Under the pieces are notes generated by a model. It was not told the DNA's origin. It saw nothing but the letters and a program-made list of their open reading frames with translations, and ran no database searches. Shown here one piece after another: positions 34,541 to 45,920 of a stretch of 64,000 nucleotides of DNA. Numbering within the stretch: position 1 is the first letter of the stretch; the number at the start of each line of letters is the position of its first letter. Both the position numbers and the translations under genes were made by a program. The DNA is from Gerris lacustris (taxonomy: Eukaryota > Arthropoda > Insecta > Hemiptera > Gerridae), in assembly GCA_951217055.1 (NCBI GenBank), contig OX578276.1, forward strand, positions 29,535,505 through 29,599,504, in the 5' to 3' direction.

Positions 34541-34586
34541 ACTACTCTTTTGGTTCCTGCAACTATGCAGGAGCCAAAAGAGTAGT
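34541..34586. repeat. 21-bp-arm hairpin
   Basis: ACTACTCTTTTGGTTCCTGC(A) pairs with its complement at 34566-34586 with one mismatch, loop ACTA. It directly follows the inverted-repeat element. Confidence 0.9.
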
Positions 34587-35155
34587 AGAGGGGAATATAA
34601 TTATTGTTGAGGATGACAAACGTTATGTTTGGTGTGACTATATACATAATTGGGGGAATTACATTTATTGTTGGAGTCATTATGTTATACAGTAGCGGCA
34701 ACAAATTTTGGAGTTACAGCAACTGTTAAATAGGCACAGCAACTATTGTTATAGTTGAGCAAACTAATTAATGTAGCTAGCGTAAAATATATATTGTTGG
34801 GGTCATTAATTACACAGCAGCGCTAACAAATTTTGTAGTTACAGCAACTATAATTTATGTTCTGGCAAAAAAAGTGTAATCGCAGTAACTATAAAAATAA
34901 TTGCCGTGACTATACAGACTGTTGACGGCAACTAAAAACATTGTTGCAGCGAATACAGATTTTTTTCATTTAATAACAGTTACAAACTTTCTTGGTTACC
35001 GCTACAATACAAATTACAATTACAGCTACTAAAAGTCTATTGTTAACGGTCTACTAAACTCGACTTGTTATCGCAACGAACTTCTGGTGGTCCCGGCCGC
35101 AACAATATTTTTGGTCAGCGGCTACCCAAAAATCGCCTCTTTTTTTTCTCAGTGT

Positions 35156-36089
35156 AATGACTTTATCTGATACAAAAACAACAACACTATTGCATTCCTC
35201 AGATGTCCATGATTTCTTGGTCGGGATTTAGTATTGTATTTGATTTGGTTTCGGTTAAGACTATCTCTTTTGTTTACATTTCTCTAGTGTTCTTCTAAGT
35301 TGTTCACTCCTGTGTTCTTTTCTTCTTCGATCTCCTTTTCTGCTTCGCCATTGATATAGGTTACAGCTGTCTTTGGTTGCTCTAAATTTTGACGTGTGTT
35401 CTTACACTTTGTTCGCTTAAGTGTTATTTTATTCTCAATAACCACTGTTTTCCTCATTGAAATTGATTTCTACTCTATTTGGTTTCACTAAAATAGTTTA
35501 GAAATGCCAATCTTGTTTTTCATTTCTTTTGTGTTCTTTTAATTTGTTCGCTCTTATTTTCTTTTCTTATCGGCCCTGGAATAAACGTAACACAATTCAA
35601 AATAAAAACATTTTATAACTCTTTTCAAATCAAAATAAGAGTTACAGTTTTAAACAAAACAAAACCATTGCCATTAGGAAATTTAACAAAAAAATACACA
35701 AACACGGTGTACATTGTGTTTGTAATCTCAGTTAGTGTAAGCTACTGAAAGAAAGTTATGATTTTGTTTAAAGTAATTTTCATTATAATTTTGAATAATC
35801 ATCAAGGTACACATTAGAAAACAAAAAAATGCCCTCGGGGTAATTTTTATATTATACATTTTCCTCCTGTGTTTGATGATAATTAGAATATCTCTTTTTT
35901 CCACTTCAAACAAAAAAAGAAATTTGGGTATTTTTTTGAAAAATGTAAAGAAAAAGGCTAGATGCGTTGAGTTTGGTGGCAAAGGGTCATTTCCCAGTGT
36001 TGCGTGAATGCGGAAAGGTGAAAACCCCTGATTACATCCAAACTAGCTCTGTTTTTAGATCATCAAAAGATAGTATTGTTTTCTTTTTC
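35156..36089. other. No recognisable feature
   Basis: AT-rich noncoding DNA up to the LINE insertion. Confidence 0.45.
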
Positions 36090-36100
36090 CATCTTTTGGT
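36090..36100 (+). repeat. LINE target-site duplication, left copy
   Basis: CATCTTTTGGT, identical to 38870-38880. It marks the 5' junction of the LINE. Confidence 0.88.
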
Positions 36101-38869
36101 TAATTAGAGCCGATCGAAATTCTCGAGGTGGTGGAGTAGCGATTTTGGTGAACAAAAATTTACATTACGAAGAAATTCCTTTACCAATAGTAACATCTAT
36201 GGAAACAATCGGTATTAAAATTCTATGTTACAGCAGGCACATTAATATAATTTCAGCATACAGAATTGGAGATACAAATTGTTATAAAAATGATCTGATT
36301 AAATTACTATCAATAGATAGACAAACAATAATAACAGGAGACCTAAATTCTAGACATACTAGCTGGCAATGCATTACATCTAACAAAGCAGGTAACATTT
36401 TATATAATACTGCTCTACGCAATAACTATTATATTCATGCTCCTGAGAAACCTACTTATTTCCCGCCAAGACCAAGGAAACCTAGTACTTTAGATTTAGT
36501 CGTCTCGGGCTCAAAATTAAACATTTCCGAACCTCAAAGTTTATCACTTTTAGGATCCGATCATAATCCTGTACTTTATTATTACAATACTACACCATAC
36601 CGTAATATAAACCCATATATACCAAACATCAAAATAGATTGGAATAAATTTAAAAATTATATAAATGAAAATATCACAGTAAAGCCTAAACTTACTAAAT
36701 CTACAGATATAGATATAAACATTACACTTTTTATAGAATTAATACAAAATGCAGCCAAACACTCTAGGTGTCCCGTAAAGCAAATAACTAATACATTTCC
36801 TCAACCTTTAAAAATAATAATAAAAATTAAAAACTGGTGCAAAAGACAATGTAATAAATTTCGAACGCCCCTCCTGATAAAAATTACAAATTTATTACAA
36901 AATAGCATTAAAAAACTTCTTAGTTTCCATTCGAACACTAAATGGCAAACATTCTTATCACAGCTTAAACCAAATCAAACGTCATTCTGGAAAGTTGTCA
37001 AACACTTCAAAAACAAACCTCAAGCCGATTCACCTTTCCTTGTAAATGATAAACGTATATATACAAGTCACGAAAAAGCAAATATCTTAGCTCGACATTT
37101 TGCTTCCGTTCACTCTCAGAACGACAATTTAACTTCAGAACGTCACAACCGAACAGTTTGCAACTTTGTTAATAATTATTTAAGAATTCAGAACACGAAT
37201 AACTTCGAAGTCAGTTTAACATCGCCTACAGAAATAAAAAAAATGATTAAAACAAGGAAAAATCGTAAGTCCCCTGGACCAGATGGTATCAGTAATTTAA
37301 TGTTGAAACAATTACCCAAAAAAGCAATAGTACATATTACTTATTTATATAACCGAATGTTACTGACCGGTTATTTTCCTAAATCCTGGAAAACAGCTAA
37401 ATTAATAGTATTTCCTAAACCAGGTAAAGATCCTCAGAAACCATATAACTATCGTCCAATAAGTTTGCTCAATGGCTTGAGTAAAATATTTGAAAAGGTC
37501 GTACAAGCCAGAATAAATAATATCATTACTATGAATAAACTATTGCCGAATGAGCAATTTGGCTTCAGAAGTGGCCACTCGACCCAGGGTCAACTTGCTA
37601 GAGTAGTACAGCATGTCACTACTAACTTCAACCATAAGAAACATACAGGATTAGCTCTAGTGGACTTAGAAAAAGCTTTTGATACCATCTGGCACAAGGG
37701 ACTAATTTACAAACTTATAAAGAGTAAATTTCCCTTATACATTATTAAATTAATACACTCATATCTCAAAAACAGAAAATTTCAAGTACATTTCAATAAC
37801 TCCAAATCTCAGGAAATAAAATTACGTGCAGGGGTACCCCAGGGTTCGATCCTAGGGCCTGTATTATACAGTTTTTATACTAGCGATATTCCCCGTTGCA
37901 GACAAGTCAATTTAGCCATATTCGCCGATGACGTTGCCTTATTCAGTTCCTCATGGAGAACCGACACAATAATAAATAGATTAAATAAAGCCCTGATAAA
38001 ACTACGTAACTATTTCTTACATTGGCGATTACAACCCAATATTGATAAATTCGAAGCAATATTATTTTCAAAAAGGCGCCCTATAATTCCGGCAAATCTC
38101 ATAGTCAATGGGCTAGTTCTACCTTGGTGTAACTCTGTCAAGTACTTAGGGGTCCATCTTGATAGAAAGCTAAACTTTACTTCACACATAAACCAAACTG
38201 TAGATAAATGTAAAAAACTAATTAAAGTACTTTTTCCAATTCTTTCTAGAGATTCAAAGCTTTCAATTCAAAATAAATTAATTATATATAAAGTTGCCGT
38301 AAGGCCGATATTAGTATACGCTAGTGCTTCGTGGAGTTTCACTTCCAACACAAATCTAAAAAAGCTACAAGTTATCCAAAATAAATTTTTAAGACTTGCG
38401 ACCAATTCGCCTAGATCTACTAAATTATCAGATCTCCATAAAATAGCAGATATAGAATATATTGATAAGTTCCTAATAGATTCAGCCAAGTATTTTTTAG
38501 CTAGCTGTGAAGGACATAATAATAATCTAATAAACAACATAGCACAACAAATTCAGTCGAATAACTTAATCACTACTAAACACAAAACATTAGACTTCCG
38601 ATTAAAACAATAATAAATAAAATAAAAATATTCAATAGAGCTTATCAGAGGGGACTGCCCGTATAACAACATTTACATAGTTATTCCACCACAAATTGAG
38701 ATATAGGTTTTTATATTTTTTCCTATTTATTGTATTATAGTATGTAAATAAAAATAATTTAAAATTATAAAAGATAAAGGATAAAGTTGTTAACTGTGAC
38801 CTTTATAAAAACTATTGTAAACACTATGTAATGTTTATTATATTGAAATAAATTCTTTTCTATTCTATT
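36101..38869 (+). mobile_element. 5'-truncated Jockey-type LINE, recent insertion
   Basis: A non-LTR retrotransposon bounded by 11-bp target duplications. It lacks the 5' UTR, any ORF1 and the first part of the endonuclease, as is usual when target-primed reverse transcription stops early. The 3' UTR (38614-38869) ends with AATAAA at 38847-38852 and a TTCTTTTCTATTCTATT tail in place of a long poly(A). The whole reading frame is free of stops, in contrast with the decayed repeats around it, so the insertion is young. Clade is inferred from reverse transcriptase motifs. Confidence 0.93.
36103..38613 (+). CDS. LINE endonuclease-reverse transcriptase, N-terminally truncated
   Basis: This frame encodes the replication protein of a Jockey-type LINE: it nicks target DNA and copies the element RNA at the nick. 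It has 836 codons counted from 36103; upstream bases belong to the flank, and the first in-frame ATG is at 36199. The APE-type endonuclease lacks its N-terminal strands but keeps RGGGVAILV (about 8-16), GDLNSRHTSW (from 79) and the SDHNPV motif (from 152). The reverse transcriptase covers about 375-640: SPGPDG near 390, VDLEKAFD with catalytic Asp 521, GVPQGSILGP from 577, and FADD from 607 (37921). YTSDIP after motif B is typical of the Jockey clade. A C-terminal thumb-like part follows and no RNase H domain is seen. The missing N-terminus means this copy cannot be fully active. Confidence 0.93.
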   Translation: MRADRNSRGGGVAILVNKNLHYEEIPLPIVTSMETIGIKILCYSRHINIISAYRIGDTNCYKNDLIKLLSIDRQTIITGDLNSRHTSWQCITSNKAGNILYNTALRNNYYIHAPEKPTYFPPRPRKPSTLDLVVSGSKLNISEPQSLSLLGSDHNPVLYYYNTTPYRNINPYIPNIKIDWNKFKNYINENITVKPKLTKSTDIDINITLFIELIQNAAKHSRCPVKQITNTFPQPLKIIIKIKNWCKRQCNKFRTPLLIKITNLLQNSIKKLLSFHSNTKWQTFLSQLKPNQTSFWKVVKHFKNKPQADSPFLVNDKRIYTSHEKANILARHFASVHSQNDNLTSERHNRTVCNFVNNYLRIQNTNNFEVSLTSPTEIKKMIKTRKNRKSPGPDGISNLMLKQLPKKAIVHITYLYNRMLLTGYFPKSWKTAKLIVFPKPGKDPQKPYNYRPISLLNGLSKIFEKVVQARINNIITMNKLLPNEQFGFRSGHSTQGQLARVVQHVTTNFNHKKHTGLALVDLEKAFDTIWHKGLIYKLIKSKFPLYIIKLIHSYLKNRKFQVHFNNSKSQEIKLRAGVPQGSILGPVLYSFYTSDIPRCRQVNLAIFADDVALFSSSWRTDTIINRLNKALIKLRNYFLHWRLQPNIDKFEAILFSKRRPIIPANLIVNGLVLPWCNSVKYLGVHLDRKLNFTSHINQTVDKCKKLIKVLFPILSRDSKLSIQNKLIIYKVAVRPILVYASASWSFTSNTNLKKLQVIQNKFLRLATNSPRSTKLSDLHKIADIEYIDKFLIDSAKYFLASCEGHNNNLINNIAQQIQSNNLITTKHKTLDFRLKQ

Positions 38870-38880
38870 CATCTTTTGGT
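38870..38880 (+). repeat. LINE target-site duplication, right copy
   Basis: CATCTTTTGGT directly after the LINE tail, identical to 36090-36100. Confidence 0.88.
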
Positions 38881-39366
38881 GGATTTCTTTTTTATTACCA
38901 GGATAAGAATTCATAACATTTCACAAGTTCTTTTTTTTTGTTTGTTTTGGTCTGTAGAAAATAGAGTATCTTTTTTTTCCTTTCCTTGAAGCGAATAATT
39001 TGTAATTGTTTTTAAGTAATTATGGTTTAAAGACAAGGTTCATTTGGAAATAGGTAGAAAAGTAATCTAAGATCCGTCTGCATTTCACAATGCTCGATTC
39101 AGAATACTTAATAAAGTGTTTCTGCTTCCATTAATCTCCTTTTTTTTCTTCGCTTTACATGCATTTCTTTTGGATGCACTATTGTCTTAAGGTTTTTTTT
39201 CCAGATATATTATCGTGTTTTTTAATCCTTGAATAAAGATTGAGTTGTATAAGCATGAGGGATGTAAGTAACAAATATTAAAGAAAAGGAACTTTCGCCT
39301 TTGTATGAATTTTACAAGCATTTAATCATTTTTATTTATATAATTAAAGGTTGAGAGTATACCGTG
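38881..39366. other. No recognisable feature
   Basis: AT-rich noncoding DNA. Confidence 0.4.
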
Positions 39367-39436
39367 ATCTTTAAAGCAATGGTCACTTCTGCCCGGCTAT
39401 CTATAAGTCGAGATCGTGGATTCGATACCGCGGCTA
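39367..39436 (+). repeat. tRNA-like sequence, probable SINE head or pseudo-tRNA
   Basis: AAAGCAATGGTCACTTCTGC is A-box-like, followed by CCCGGCTATCTATAAGTCGA and the B-box-like GTGGATTCGATACC at 39417-39430. The pattern follows a real tRNA from D-arm to T-arm, but stem pairing is broken and the A box is weak. It is more likely derived from a tRNA than functional. Confidence 0.45.
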
Positions 39437-39660
39437 AGGACTTTGATTTTCATGGCTCACTACTTATCATACCTTATGCGCTTTGGCATTACACATTAGT
39501 GGGTGAAGTTGCTGACTCTTTACGAGGTTGATAAACAATGGCAAAATATGTGGCCTTATTTCTAGGTTTGAACTAGTGCTTTTTGCCCTAATAAAAATCA
39601 ACAAATTATTCCTTTTATCAACAATTTTTTTCTGTTATTAACAAAAGGTTTATAAATTCT
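39437..39660. other. No recognisable feature
   Basis: May be the body of the SINE that starts at the tRNA-like sequence; no second copy in the window confirms this. Confidence 0.3.
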
Positions 39661-39664
39661 GGGG

Positions 39665-39870
39665 TAGCTGGTGGAAAGGTGGTCTCAAAAAAATATATCT
39701 TGTCTGTCGTCTGTCCAGACGGGTGGAGTCTAAACTAATGGAGTAATGGGCCGATTTCGATGACAATTAACATACGAGTAGACATATTAAGAAAAAAATA
39801 TCCCCAGGAACATCGAGGTATGAATTTTAGCCTTAAAGTTGGGGGGCGCTCCCCCCCCCCCTAAAAGAAC
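39665..39870 (+). repeat. Dispersed repeat family B, copy 2
   Basis: TGTCTGTCGTCTGTCCAGAC, then GATTTCGATGACAATTAACA and GAGGTATGAATTTTAG, in the same order as 4580-4700. A C11 run ends it. Confidence 0.6.
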
Positions 39871-39924
39871 TCACTAATGAAAAGTAATGATTCCTAAAAC
39901 GTACCTATAATATAAGTAATTGTC

Positions 39925-40115
39925 TCTCCATGTAAACTGGCTAATTTGTATATTTTAAATTTACAAAGCAGCTTTCAGCCTTTATAAGGCCATCATTAAT
40001 GCCTAGGAACAAACAATAATGTAGTCCGTTTATATACAAATTTAATCTTGTCTTGAAAAATCTTTAGAGATATTGATAAGAAATAATGCGTCCTCACTGA
40101 AATCTTTTCAAGTAT
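39925..40115. mobile_element. Half of a foldback element
   Basis: GCAGCTTTCAGCC at 39970-39982 and GGCCATCATTAATGCC at 39990 onward reproduce the left-arm motif of the element at 20995-21330. No mirror arm is found downstream, so this is a truncated copy or a single-ended relative. Confidence 0.5.
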
Positions 40116-41009
40116 GTTTAATAATAAATTAAATTAATTTGATATTAAAGGAACTTAAATTCAGTATCTATATTTTGAATCGTATATATGAGAAAGTTTT
40201 GTTTGAGTTTGTTGAACCTATTTGTTTATCTTAATTATTAAAGAGGAAATTAACTCTTTACAACTCATATTTAACTTCAAGAATTCACAACTTAGGCCTA
40301 AACCCAATTGGGAAAAACAATCCTACAATATTTATATATTGGAATAAGAAGGCATTTTAATTAAATAAAGTTAAACTTGTATTACTTGAACAATTTCAGC
40401 CAATTTTGAATTAAATACCAGTAACTCACAACTACGCTTATTGTCTGCACGACCTCTCTCATTTTGCCTTTTAATATTTACTCTCTTGCTAGCTTTTATG
40501 TTTCTGTAACAACAATACATGTATTGAGGTGACGTAATAGAGTATATTCTTTTTTTCGAGTGATATTTTGAAGAATTCGGTGCAAATTCCCTCAGGTTTC
40601 GTACAATCTAATTTACTTGTTTATTCTAGTTGGATACAAGAGTGCGGTAGGAAAGACTGTAAAGTTTGATATAGAGCTGTATGTACACTACTATGTATAT
40701 GTATAGTGTACCACTACAGTACTCTATGTATATATGAAGTAGTGTACATAGTTTAGATATATCTAGTTATGTGTTGAGTACTTGTGTTTTCTACCGTTGC
40801 CTCACGATTCCACTCTAGAATCTTCTAACGTTTCTAATGCAAATACGGAAGCCTTATCTTTTTAGTTTTTTTTCTTTTTCAACTTGTGCCACATCTCACG
40901 TTTTACCTACTGCCGTACTTATCTTCTTCCATTTTACCGGCTTTTATACAACTTTGCGTATGTGTGTGTTTATATATATGTATAAAATGTCTTCTTTATC
41001 GAATTCTTT
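40116..41009. other. No recognisable feature
   Basis: AT-rich noncoding DNA. Positions 40675-40750 are rich in GTACACTA and TATGTATA words with local dyad symmetry. Confidence 0.4.
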
Positions 41010-41057
41010 ATTGAAGCGAGCGTAGCGAGCTTCCTACATTCAACGAAATATGCTCCG

Positions 41058-41105
<48 letters not shown>

Positions 41106-41781
41106 AGTAACGTTCACGCGTGTGACGATAACTTGAGTAAAAGTTGACCGATTTAGTTGAAATTTGGTATACATGTCCCTCTTACTAATACTCAGGCTAA
41201 GTTCGTTGGACAGCGTGATCCGTCCATGAGTTCGCGCGCAATGCTCGCGTAAACGAGAGGTACAAAAATTAAATTGGAATTTCAGGACGGGAAAAGATTC
41301 TATCATCATCTATTCGATGAGACGAACATTTTTTTCAAATAACATTTTTTACTAAAACCAACAGCGACACCGCTATGACTTAATAAAGATCGCTAAAACT
41401 ATTAAAGCGGACCTAAACGTTTATAATAGAGAAAACAACCTTTTTACCGATATCTTACGTTCTAACGAAACGATTTTAATAAAACTTCATATACACCATC
41501 TAATGCACAACTGAAACAGGTATGCAAAATTTCAACTTGATACAAGCAAAATTCTTTGCGTAGTGACGAGATACATTTATAATAATTGTTTAAAAGCTAC
41601 CGCGGGTGGTAAAGATTGTTATAGTCATATAGTGTATAGGTTTGTTTAGGAAGTAAAGCTTTGTACCGAGTACCCCCACTCTTCCCTAAACTACCCTCTT
41701 CCGCTTATCTTCAACTATGACATTCATCATGATTAATAAATTTCAATATTCAGTATTTCATTGCAATACGCTCGCTTCAAT
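41010..41781. mobile_element. Element with 15-bp terminal inverted repeats and internal (GTCT)n
   Basis: ATTGAAGCGAGCGTA at 41010-41024 is the exact complement of TACGCTCGCTTCAAT at 41767-41781. The left side carries a (GTCT)12 microsatellite at 41057-41105 and an AGTTGAAATTTGGTATACAT core similar in style to families A and B. No transposase is readable. No target duplication is clear. Confidence 0.55.
41057..41105. repeat. (GTCT)n microsatellite
   Basis: About twelve uninterrupted tetranucleotide units. Confidence 0.97.
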
Positions 41782-42013
41782 GATAGAGCCACGCGATGCC
41801 TAGTATATGTGTATATATATTTGCCTTTCGATATCATCTGCGTGTTTTATTTATTTTTTTTTTTATTCTCTACTTCAATAAAATGAATATTTATAACTTA
41901 TTTCTAGTTATTTCTCAGAATTTTTTAAGCTTTAGATATGTTATACATTTAGCTTTGATATTTGGTGTTATTTTTAGAAATTCCTGTTAAGCTTAAATTA
42001 AATAGGTATATGT

Positions 42014-42017
<4 letters not shown>
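41782..42017. other. No recognisable feature
   Basis: AT-rich spacer. Confidence 0.4.

Positions 42018-42095
<78 letters not shown>
42018..42095. repeat. (TA)n microsatellite 5
   Basis: About 78 bp of alternating A and T. Confidence 0.97.
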
Positions 42096-42098
<3 letters not shown>

Positions 42099-42485
42099 GT
42101 CATTTATATAATCGAGGAGAGCCACGACGGCGACGCACCTCAGTATGATTTGTTATTGCTAAAAGCTAATGCAATCACATTTTTTTCCAATCAAAATAAA
42201 TATTTGTTTTAATTATTGGTCTTCAAATTGAAATAGATATAATAACTTATCTATATAGATATCTTCTAGTAATACCTAATTAATTTACTTAATTTGACAT
42301 TTTTCTAATTATAAAATTAAGCCCATTGCCACGGATTTTGATTAAATTTTCAGCAGTATAAGAGGGCTAGCACTAACCCTCACAGTCTGCATTAATTTCA
42401 TCCTTCTGCATTCATCGCTTCCTCTTATTTTGAAATATATCATATATCTCATTATGCTTTATTTTATAATGCATATTCTAGTGAT
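42096..42485. other. No recognisable feature
   Basis: AT-rich noncoding DNA. Confidence 0.4.
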
Positions 42486-42526
42486 ACGAAGTGAGGAAGC
42501 TATGTGCCACACTAATTAGCAGATCG
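42486..42526 (+). repeat. Family A end fragment
   Basis: GAGGAAGCTATGTGCCACAC followed by TAATTAGCAGA is nearly identical to 63363-63393, the end of a family A copy. The rest of the family is missing upstream. Confidence 0.6.
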
Positions 42527-42640
42527 TTTTTTTTCTCATTTCTAATATGTTCCGATCAACACATTAGATTATTAACTTTCGGTAATTTATCATATCTACT
42601 TGATTTTATCAGAGAATTATAAATAAATGTCATCGCTCTT
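42527..42640. other. No recognisable feature
   Basis: Short AT-rich spacer. Confidence 0.4.
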
Positions 42641-42730
42641 GGATTCGAACCATCACCATATATTATATACGGTTTTTAGACTTAGGTTTCAAGCAAGTTG
42701 AGTACGCTAACCACTCGGCTATACGCTGTT
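42641..42730 (-). repeat. tRNA-derived SINE, best copy of family S2
   Basis: On the minus strand TAGCCGAGTGGTTAGC (42721-42706) is an A box and GGTTCGAATCC (42651-42641) is a perfect B box. About 55 bp lie between them, as in tRNAs with a long variable arm or intron. The ends do not form an acceptor stem. Relatives lie at 25250-25306 and 25412-25560. Confidence 0.65.
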
Positions 42731-42788
42731 CCCTTGCATTATTATTAATCGAGCTACTAATGTATTTTGACAGGGTAGATTTTCCTTC

Positions 42789-43520
<732 letters not shown>

Positions 43521-43524
43521 TTAT

Positions 43525-44175
43525 CCTTTTGCCGATGATGATTCTACTAAGGCAGCAATAATAACTGCATACTTTAAGGTTAAGTATATACTAAAAAAAG
43601 TCCTTTTAATAATATAATGTAAAGCCATTTTGCCAATATGATTATACTAAGAAATCATTAATAACATAATATAATGTCATTTTGCCAATGCGAAAGGTAC
43701 TAATATAACTATCACTAATAAAATAATATTATCATTTTGCCAATATGATATTATACTAAGAAATCATTAATTAAATTACATAACATAATGTCATTTTGCC
43801 AATACGATTGTGCTAATAAGTATCAATCATTAATAACATAATATTATGTCATTTTGTCAATACGGTTATATACTTCAAAATATCTTTGATAACATAATAT
43901 TAGTAATTCTTCCATAACGATTATACTAAGAAGTAGCATAATATGACGTCATTTATCAATATGATTATCTTTAACATATATTTACGTACGAAAAAAAAAA
44001 TGAAAAAGAAATAAACAAAGTAAGTAGCAGAATTAATATCAGAATTTAAAGTACTTTTTTCAATACGACTACACAGAGAAATATCAATAATAACATAAAT
44101 TACATCATTTTTTTCAGATTTTACCATGAACTATCTTTAATAACATACTAAACGTATTTTTGTCATTATAGGATT
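43525..44175. repeat. Degenerate tandem repeat, about 60-80 bp unit
   Basis: At least seven copies of a unit with TCATTTTGCCAATATGATTA, TACTAAGAAATCATTAATAA and CATAATATAATG. Unit length varies and identity falls toward the right end. Confidence 0.8.
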
Positions 44176-45542
44176 ATAGTAAGAACTATTGTTAATACCA
44201 TAAAACGTCAGTTATTAACATATGTGTTGAGGTTAAAACACAATAATAAACGTTTTATGATGAAATAAATATGATACGGTATATTAAAATGATTTGCTAA
44301 ATCTTCAAATTTGCAAAGATAATGCCGGAGGTAATAATACATTGTTAGATATATCGAATTCAAATGTATCCTTGTTTCAAATATTGCAACTGTTACTAAA
44401 ATTGTTTCTTTTTAATGTTACATTCATATTTAGGCCTCCATAGGTTACTTCGTGTTTTTTTGTGCTTTTTTTTAAAAACTATTTTCGATATATTTAAAAA
44501 AAACAACAACTGTTGTACCAAATTTGTTTCTGTAGAAATCGGTTTTATCTCAAATATAACATCTAATATATCACTGACCATATGGAAAGAAATTGTTATT
44601 GTCTTTGGGTTTTTTTGTATAAGGAAACTTTAATAAACTTTTTTTGTTTTTGTTTTGTTAAATTTACTTTCAATATTGGGTATTCTGAATTTCTGTTGAA
44701 TGCGTAATTTAAACTTGGGAATGACAAACTAGAATTGAATTTGTTCCATTATTCATTTTTTTTTTTTTTTAAATTACAACTTAAAAGTTTAAATTTAAGG
44801 ATTTTGTAGTCGTTTTTTTTTCCTGTTAAAGTGTGAACAATGTATTTCTCTGTTTCACTTGTATTTTTTTGAGGGGGAAAGTTTGGTTATTTGCTAAGAC
44901 TGTTATAAATTGTTTGTTTTACATTTATAATCGCATTTAAAATACGAATGAGAATTATTTAAAAGATAGTTTTCATGTTTTAGAGATATCTAAAGTGTCA
45001 ATGATATGAAAATTCTTTAAGTAAATTTCTTGTTTTTTCCTTAATTCTCTTTGAGTAGGTATCGTGTTTTATACGATTTAAATCTTAAATGCATAATTCT
45101 TTTTTTTATTTTCTGCCTTACGTCCTGCAGATTTTTTTTTTTAAATAAAGGTTAAGATTTTTTTTTTAAATTTTTGTTTATTCCTTCCTTCTGTCCTCAA
45201 TTGTGAATTCGGTTTGTGTTTTTTTTTAAGAAAAGGGTTTGTACATGTAGGAATAAAAGGAAAAAAAGAAGTGAAGTTGAGGACCTCTTTTGGTAATATA
45301 TTCAAAAAAAGAACGAGTGTCCTAAATGGGACGTTGGTTCTTGAGCTTTGCCAAATCCCATCTTGAAAGAAACATCTGGACGCTTATTTTTTATTTTTTA
45401 TTTTTTTTAGTTGAATCCTTCTAATTCTGGAAGACTAAAAGGAAATCTTTAAGCGTACATCCTTTTTTAATGTTGTGTTACTTTAACTTGACAGGATAAA
45501 GCAAGTTAAATTTAGAACAGAATTTTTAACATAACTCTCTTT
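44176..45542. other. AT-rich sequence, no recognisable feature
   Basis: T-rich noncoding DNA with several poly-T runs of 8 to 14. Confidence 0.45.
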
Positions 45543-45575
45543 CCCCCCCCCCCCCCCCAAAAAAAAAAAAAAAAA
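45543..45575. repeat. C16-A17 homopolymer pair
   Basis: Sixteen C followed directly by seventeen A. The exact lengths are likely to be uncertain in any assembly. Confidence 0.9.
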
Positions 45576-45729
45576 TTGTGTTATCAGGACGTGGTAATGC
45601 GTCCAATAAATTCGTGTTTTAACATGATTGCTTGCACGTGTGTATAATTTATTTGAGGAGATGTAGAATTATAGCAATGATTATATTAAAGTGAATTCAT
45701 TGATTGTTCTTACTTGATAAATAATTATA

Positions 45730-45920
45730 TAAAAATACCATTTTTGAAAACTGGTCTTATTTTCAACTTTTTTTTTTTTTTTTTTTTTTTTTTTGGTTTC
45801 TGTATTCTTTACCTTAGTTGTTTCCATGTGCAAAATTTGGGGAAGATTGAAATACGGGAAGTGGTTCAAAATCGGAGTAACGGAAACGTGCGATGAAACT
45901 TACAAAGCAAAGTAATATGT
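45730..45920 (+). repeat. Dispersed repeat family C, copy 2
   Basis: Second copy of the 22400-22590 repeat. The T-rich middle is expanded to about 24 T (45769-45794). Confidence 0.85.

Larger units (their letters stand above)
30515..35155. mobile_element. Possible 4.6-kb element with 15-bp terminal inverted repeats
   Basis: TACACTGAGAAAAAA at 30515-30529 is the exact complement of TTTTTTCTCAGTGTA at 35141-35155. If TA is the target duplication, the ends read CACTGAG...CTCAGTG. The sub-terminal regions on both sides (30540-30900 and 34690-35130), and an internal region (32840-33060), are filled with degenerate GTTACNGCAACTA-type words in both orientations. This supports common membership. No transposase is readable. 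The 4.6-kb span may instead hold two shorter elements of one family. Confidence 0.5.

Noticed and set aside
36076..36102. Start of the long LINE frame at 36076
   Set aside because: The codon there is TTG and the bases up to 36100 belong to the target site and flank. The LINE begins at 36101 and this truncated copy has no native start codon.
38268..38540. Minus-strand 90-codon frame inside the LINE
   Set aside because: It is antisense to the LINE protein and is explained by the codon composition of that gene.
41040..41309. Minus-strand frame with TDRQTDRQ repeats
   Set aside because: It translates the (GTCT)n microsatellite and the surrounding repeat element.
42641..42725. Intron-containing tRNA on the minus strand
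   Set aside because: The box pair is good, but the terminal bases do not pair as a 7-bp acceptor stem and related decayed copies exist at 25.25-25.56 kb.
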